The notes beneath the pieces are model-generated. The model saw only the letters and a list, made by a program, of their open reading frames with translations. It made no database searches and had not been told where the DNA came from. The position numbers were made by a program, and so were the translations under genes. This document shows, one piece after another, positions 61,288 through 64,000 of a stretch of DNA of 64,000 bases; the first letter of the stretch is position 1; each line of letters opens with the position of its first letter. The stretch comes from Candidatus Bathyarchaeota archaeon A05DMB-5 (GTDB lineage Archaea; Thermoproteota; Bathyarchaeia; Bathyarchaeales; Bathycorpusculaceae): assembly GCA_019685655.1 (NCBI GenBank), contig JABFQP010000002.1:62001-126000 (forward strand). The letters are read 5' to 3'.

Positions 61288-61953
61288 TCAACGTATATAT
61301 TCAGGCATCTGCCCCGCGGCAAGCAACACTTGTTGTGCGAATAAGTCTTCCGTAACTGGTCCCATAAAATCTACTTTCTCATTAATGACAGTCTTCGGAA
61401 CACCCATAACCGCATATTTTTGAGCTAAATGAGGAAACTCGCCAGAATCAACCACGTCAGCCCTTACCAAGTCACTTTCAATTGCAAACTTGTGCGCAAT
61501 GCTCGCAACTATCGGACAGTAAGGACACGTCAAAGTCACAAAAACCTGAATGTGCACGGGCACTTTAACTTCTTTAAGCTTGTTTTTTGTTTCTTCCGAA
61601 AGGTCCGTTTTTCTTCTCGAAACGTTTATTATGGCTTCCAAAAGCGTAGCCAACTCATAGCCGAAGGGCAACCCGTAAAATCGAACCCCATAATCTTTCT
61701 CGCCCATAACGATTAACGCTGGAACCTTGTCAACGCCGTACTGTTTCGCCTTTTCCGCGTCTGCCACAAAATCGTAAATTTCAACCTTAATCTTATCGTT
61801 TAAAGCCGCAACCTCAGTGATTAGTTGACGCGTCTGCGAACAGAACTGGCACTCAACCGCTTGTGTGAACATTACGATTCTTACGGGATTCTCCAGTTTT
61901 TCATTAAGCTCTTCTTTAAGATGTTCCTTATGCTCGTCGGGTATCAGACTCAT
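61288..61953 (-). CDS. Protein disulfide oxidoreductase (two-domain glutaredoxin-like PDO)
   Basis: 221 residues forming two thioredoxin folds. Each has a CxxC site: Cys35/Cys38 (CQFC) in the N-domain and Cys143/Cys146 (CPYC) in the C-domain; the cis-Pro motifs VDKVPALIV and VMGVPKTVI follow each. PDO enzymes keep intracellular disulfides in archaea and may act with FTR-type reductases. Confidence 0.95.
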   Translation of the reverse strand: MSLIPDEHKEHLKEELNEKLENPVRIVMFTQAVECQFCSQTRQLITEVAALNDKIKVEIYDFVADAEKAKQYGVDKVPALIVMGEKDYGVRFYGLPFGYELATLLEAIINVSRRKTDLSEETKNKLKEVKVPVHIQVFVTLTCPYCPIVASIAHKFAIESDLVRADVVDSGEFPHLAQKYAVMGVPKTVINEKVDFMGPVTEDLFAQQVLLAAGQMPEYIR

Positions 61954-62090
61954 CCCACCACCCTCAAATTATTAACGCATTATGCTACTCTTTTTTATAG
62001 CCTCACTGCTTATTTGTTTTCCCAAATTGAAAAAGAATAAAAGAAAGAACGCAAAGAAAACTCAATCAACCATCATTATGGAGGCGGCGA

Positions 62091-62507
62091 ATGTTGACTA
62101 AGCTTTTCGCAAATGCAAAACTCGTTAAAGACTATAGGATAGACGTTGACGACGGAAGAAACCATGCAGTATGCCTCGATTTGCCACGAGACACCGGAAC
62201 AGACATGGGACCATCAGCGCTAGAACTATGCGTAATGAGCCACGCAGGCTGCTATGCGACCATTTTTGTTTTAACAGCCAAGAAAATGAGAATTTCACTG
62301 AAAGATTTGGAGGTTAAAGTTGAAGCCGTCAAATCTGAAGAGGTAGGCACAATTACTGAAGCAAAATTCGAAATCACAGCAAAAGGTGTTCCAAAAAATA
62401 GAATGCAAAGGATGCATGAGGTAACCTTGCAGAACTGTCCAGTTGGAAAACTCTTCGAAAAAGCAGGAGTCAAGCTAAGCTACAAGGTAAAAGCTATAGA
62501 AGAATAA
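62091..62507 (+). CDS. OsmC family peroxide/thiol-stress protein
   Basis: A 138-residue OsmC/Ohr-fold protein. The redox cysteines are in SHAGCYATIF (near residue 50) and LQNCPVGKLFEKAG (near residue 112). Such proteins reduce organic hydroperoxides or bind reactive acyl groups. GGAGG lies about 7 bases before ATG. Lies between PDO and rubredoxin in a redox block. Confidence 0.92.
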   Translation: MLTKLFANAKLVKDYRIDVDDGRNHAVCLDLPRDTGTDMGPSALELCVMSHAGCYATIFVLTAKKMRISLKDLEVKVEAVKSEEVGTITEAKFEITAKGVPKNRMQRMHEVTLQNCPVGKLFEKAGVKLSYKVKAIEE

Positions 62508-62520
62508 AAAAAAGTCGATG

Positions 62521-62685
62521 TTACCCTTCTTTTTTGACAAACTGATCCTTAGGCGCGCCACAAACTGGACAAAGCCAATCGTCAGGTAATTTTTCAAAGG
62601 GTGTTCCAGGTTTCACGCCGTGCTCTGGGTCTCCTTGTTCTGGGTCGTATATGTAGCCGCAAACTGTGCATTCCCACTTATCCAA
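62521..62685 (-). CDS. Rubredoxin
   Basis: A 54-residue protein too short for ordinary ORF cut-offs. It reads [18 protein letters not shown], then [16 protein letters not shown]: the two CxxCG iron-binding knuckles of rubredoxin in full. The start is TTG 62685, preceded by a GGAGG site at 9 bases. It transfers one electron, classically to superoxide reductase, rubrerythrin or flavodiiron proteins. It is divergent from superoxide dismutase, sharing the 62686-62758 promoter gap. Confidence 0.95.
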   Translation of the reverse strand: MDKWECTVCGYIYDPEQGDPEHGVKPGTPFEKLPDDWLCPVCGAPKDQFVKKEG

Positions 62686-62758
62686 TTATTTAAGCCTCCG
62701 AAAATCAAAAATGATAATAACGTTTTGTGAGTAAATAAATAATTTGGATGTGTCTAGT

Positions 62759-63376
62759 ATGGAAGCAACCAAGTTTTATGCACTGCCAAAACTGCCATAC
62801 GGCTATGGCGATTTAACACCCTACATGTCTGAAGAACAATTAACGATACACCACAGTAAGCATCATCAAGCATACGTTAACGCCGCAAACGCAATCCTTC
62901 AAAAACTCGATAAAGCACGCAAAGAAAACACAGACATAGACGTTAAATCCACCTTGAAAGAGCTCTCATGGAACATAGGCGGTCATTTGCTACACTCACT
63001 TTTCTGGGAAAACCTTGCGCCACCCGGCAGAGGCGGCGGAAAACCCGGCGGAATGATAGGCGACGCATTAGAGAAAGAGTTTGGAAGTTTTGAAAGGTTC
63101 AGGAAAGAGTTTACGCAGGCTGCTGTGAGCGTTGAGGGTTCTGGTTGGGCGGCATTGTCATATTGTAGGCAGACGCATAGGCCTATAATAATGCAGATTG
63201 AGAAACATAACACTAATGTTTACCCAATGTTTAGGATTCTCATGGTTTTGGATGTCTTTGAGCACGCATATTATATTGATTATAAGAATGACAGAGCCAA
63301 ATTCATTGAAGCCTTCTGGAACATAGTCAACTGGAACGAAGTAAACAACAGAATCAAAGAATTGCTAAAACAATAA
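62759..63376 (+). CDS. sodA: Superoxide dismutase (Fe/Mn type)
   Basis: 205 residues: the metal ligands are a His in [10 protein letters not shown] (near residue 31), His in [15 protein letters not shown], and the Asp/His of [12 protein letters not shown]. The length and order are canonical. Fe versus Mn cannot be decided safely. ATG 62759 is chosen over the in-frame TTG 62744. The third-position base preference flips from A/C to G/T at about 63070 and back near 63300 within this single gene. Confidence 0.97.
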   Translation: MEATKFYALPKLPYGYGDLTPYMSEEQLTIHHSKHHQAYVNAANAILQKLDKARKENTDIDVKSTLKELSWNIGGHLLHSLFWENLAPPGRGGGKPGGMIGDALEKEFGSFERFRKEFTQAAVSVEGSGWAALSYCRQTHRPIIMQIEKHNTNVYPMFRILMVLDVFEHAYYIDYKNDRAKFIEAFWNIVNWNEVNNRIKELLKQ

Positions 63377-63459
63377 AGCATAATGGCAGAAATGTTCTTT
63401 CACCAAACCCTTTTTTAACCTATCACACAAATAAACAACTATTCACGGAAGTAGAAAAA

Positions 63460-63744
63460 ATGAACACTGTAAAAATCGCAGGTAAAAACAATAAGCACAA
63501 AGTTCTCGTCTACGCATTAAGCACATGCGCATGGTGTAAAATGACAAAGCAATTTCTGAAAGAGAACAACATCGAATATGAGTACGTTGATGTTGACTTG
63601 TGCAACGAAGAAGATAAAGAAAAAATCAAAAAAGAAATTTTGAACAAAGGCGGATACCTCAGCTACCCAACGATAATAATTGATGATAAAATTTTGATAA
63701 CAGGTTTCCGCAAGGACAAGTTAAAGGAGACTTTGGAAATTTGA
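63460..63744 (+). CDS. Glutaredoxin-like protein
   Basis: A 94-residue thioredoxin-fold protein with active site Cys23-Ala-Trp-Cys26 (STCAWCKMTKQFLKEN), YVDVDLCNEED and cis-Pro motif LSYPTIIIDDKILITG. It overlaps the next gene by 4 bp (TTGA), which is the ferredoxin-thioredoxin reductase catalytic subunit, so this is probably the reductase's direct substrate (inference). Confidence 0.94.
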   Translation: MNTVKIAGKNNKHKVLVYALSTCAWCKMTKQFLKENNIEYEYVDVDLCNEEDKEKIKKEILNKGGYLSYPTIIIDDKILITGFRKDKLKETLEI

Positions 63745-64000
63745 TAACTCTTGAACAAGTCCGCCAAAGAGCAGAGGCTGACGCAAAAACGTATGGTTAT
63801 TACTTGAACCCCAACCAAGATTTCTTGAAAGACCTTCTTGAAGGACTAAAGCGTAATGAAGAACGTTACGGTTATCCATCATGCCCATGCCGACTTGCTT
63901 CTGGAAATTTTGACTTTGACAGAGACATCATATGCCCTTGCGATTATCGAGACCCGGATGTTCAAGAATTTGGAGCGTGTTACTGTGCTTTGTATGTGAG
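63741..64000 (+). CDS. Ferredoxin-thioredoxin reductase, catalytic subunit (3' end cut by window)
   Basis: The first 86 codons are seen. Cysteine pattern CPC (SCPCRLASG), CPC (IICPCDYRD) and C-Y-C (GACYCALY) is that of the FTR catalytic beta chain, which uses a 4Fe-4S cluster and a disulfide to pass electrons from ferredoxin to a thioredoxin-type protein. TTG 63741 overlaps the glutaredoxin stop; AAAGGAG lies upstream. It continues past base 64000. Confidence 0.92.
   Translation, partial: MITLEQVRQRAEADAKTYGYYLNPNQDFLKDLLEGLKRNEERYGYPSCPCRLASGNFDFDRDIICPCDYRDPDVQEFGACYCALYV

Overview
The window looks like chromosomal DNA of an uncultured archaeon of the TACK group, most likely Bathyarchaeia. 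The archaeal signs are direct: archaeal AlaRS and LeuRS, RNase P proteins Rnp2 and Rnp3, ribosomal proteins eL15 and eL13, a tRNA splicing endonuclease, an archaeal C/D box guide RNA, a tRNA with two introns, class III prepilin signals, CofE (coenzyme F420), geranylgeranyl reductase, TATA-type promoters and very frequent TTG starts backed by good ribosome binding sites. The exact lineage is inference. No insertion sequence, CRISPR array or rRNA operon was seen.

Layout. 1-4.1 kb: 5'-truncated alaS, a cysteine-less MGMT-like protein, a GIY-YIG protein and a stand-alone Cas4-like nuclease. 4.3-7.4 kb: leuS and a two-intron tRNA-Arg(UCU). 7.6-14.5 kb: a metallopeptidase-like protein, a GfcR-like PRTase regulator, a HhH-GPD glycosylase, mtnA-endA-hisS, a Nip7-like/NSUN pair and a frameshifted VOC gene. 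14.6-16.8 kb: tRNA-Phe, an unexplained inverted repeat, small proteins, tRNA-Val and a rhomboid protease. 16.8-19.3 kb: the operon eL15-eL13-COG1325-rnp3-rnp2, followed on the same strand by a C/D box sRNA. 19.5-23.9 kb: dph6, a geranylgeranyl reductase and a site-2 protease.

24-36 kb is a cell-surface glycan and S-layer island: two GT4 enzymes, a 1036-codon secreted protein, a GT2 enzyme, a methyltransferase and a 1538-aa fusion of GT2, polytopic membrane and exported lectin-like parts. Four promoters here share a 15-bp palindrome, which suggests a local regulon. 38-53 kb is a Tad/Epd-like archaeal pilus locus: a beta-helix/PKD/Ig surface protein, ATPase, platform protein, pilin-like proteins, a 1186-aa protein with a prepilin-type signal and three tandem repeats, a small pilin and a prepilin peptidase. 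Together these two regions build and decorate the cell envelope. The following pfkB-glmM-glmU genes can supply UDP-GlcNAc for glycosylation.

57-64 kb holds HypA with its ATPase partner (HypB_AT type), a parvulin, DUF166, a DASS transporter and a redox-stress block: protein disulfide oxidoreductase, OsmC, rubredoxin, superoxide dismutase, glutaredoxin and a ferredoxin-thioredoxin reductase cut by the window end. Rubredoxin and a 53-aa gene at 14960 are short genes read directly from the sequence.

The most notable observations are the C/D guide RNA (one guide fits the 23S P loop), the doubly interrupted tRNA-Arg together with an EndA lacking its catalytic histidine, the shared palindrome of the surface island, the giant prepilin-like adhesin candidate, a 35-40 bp element repeated at three intergenic sites, and abrupt base-composition switches inside single genes.
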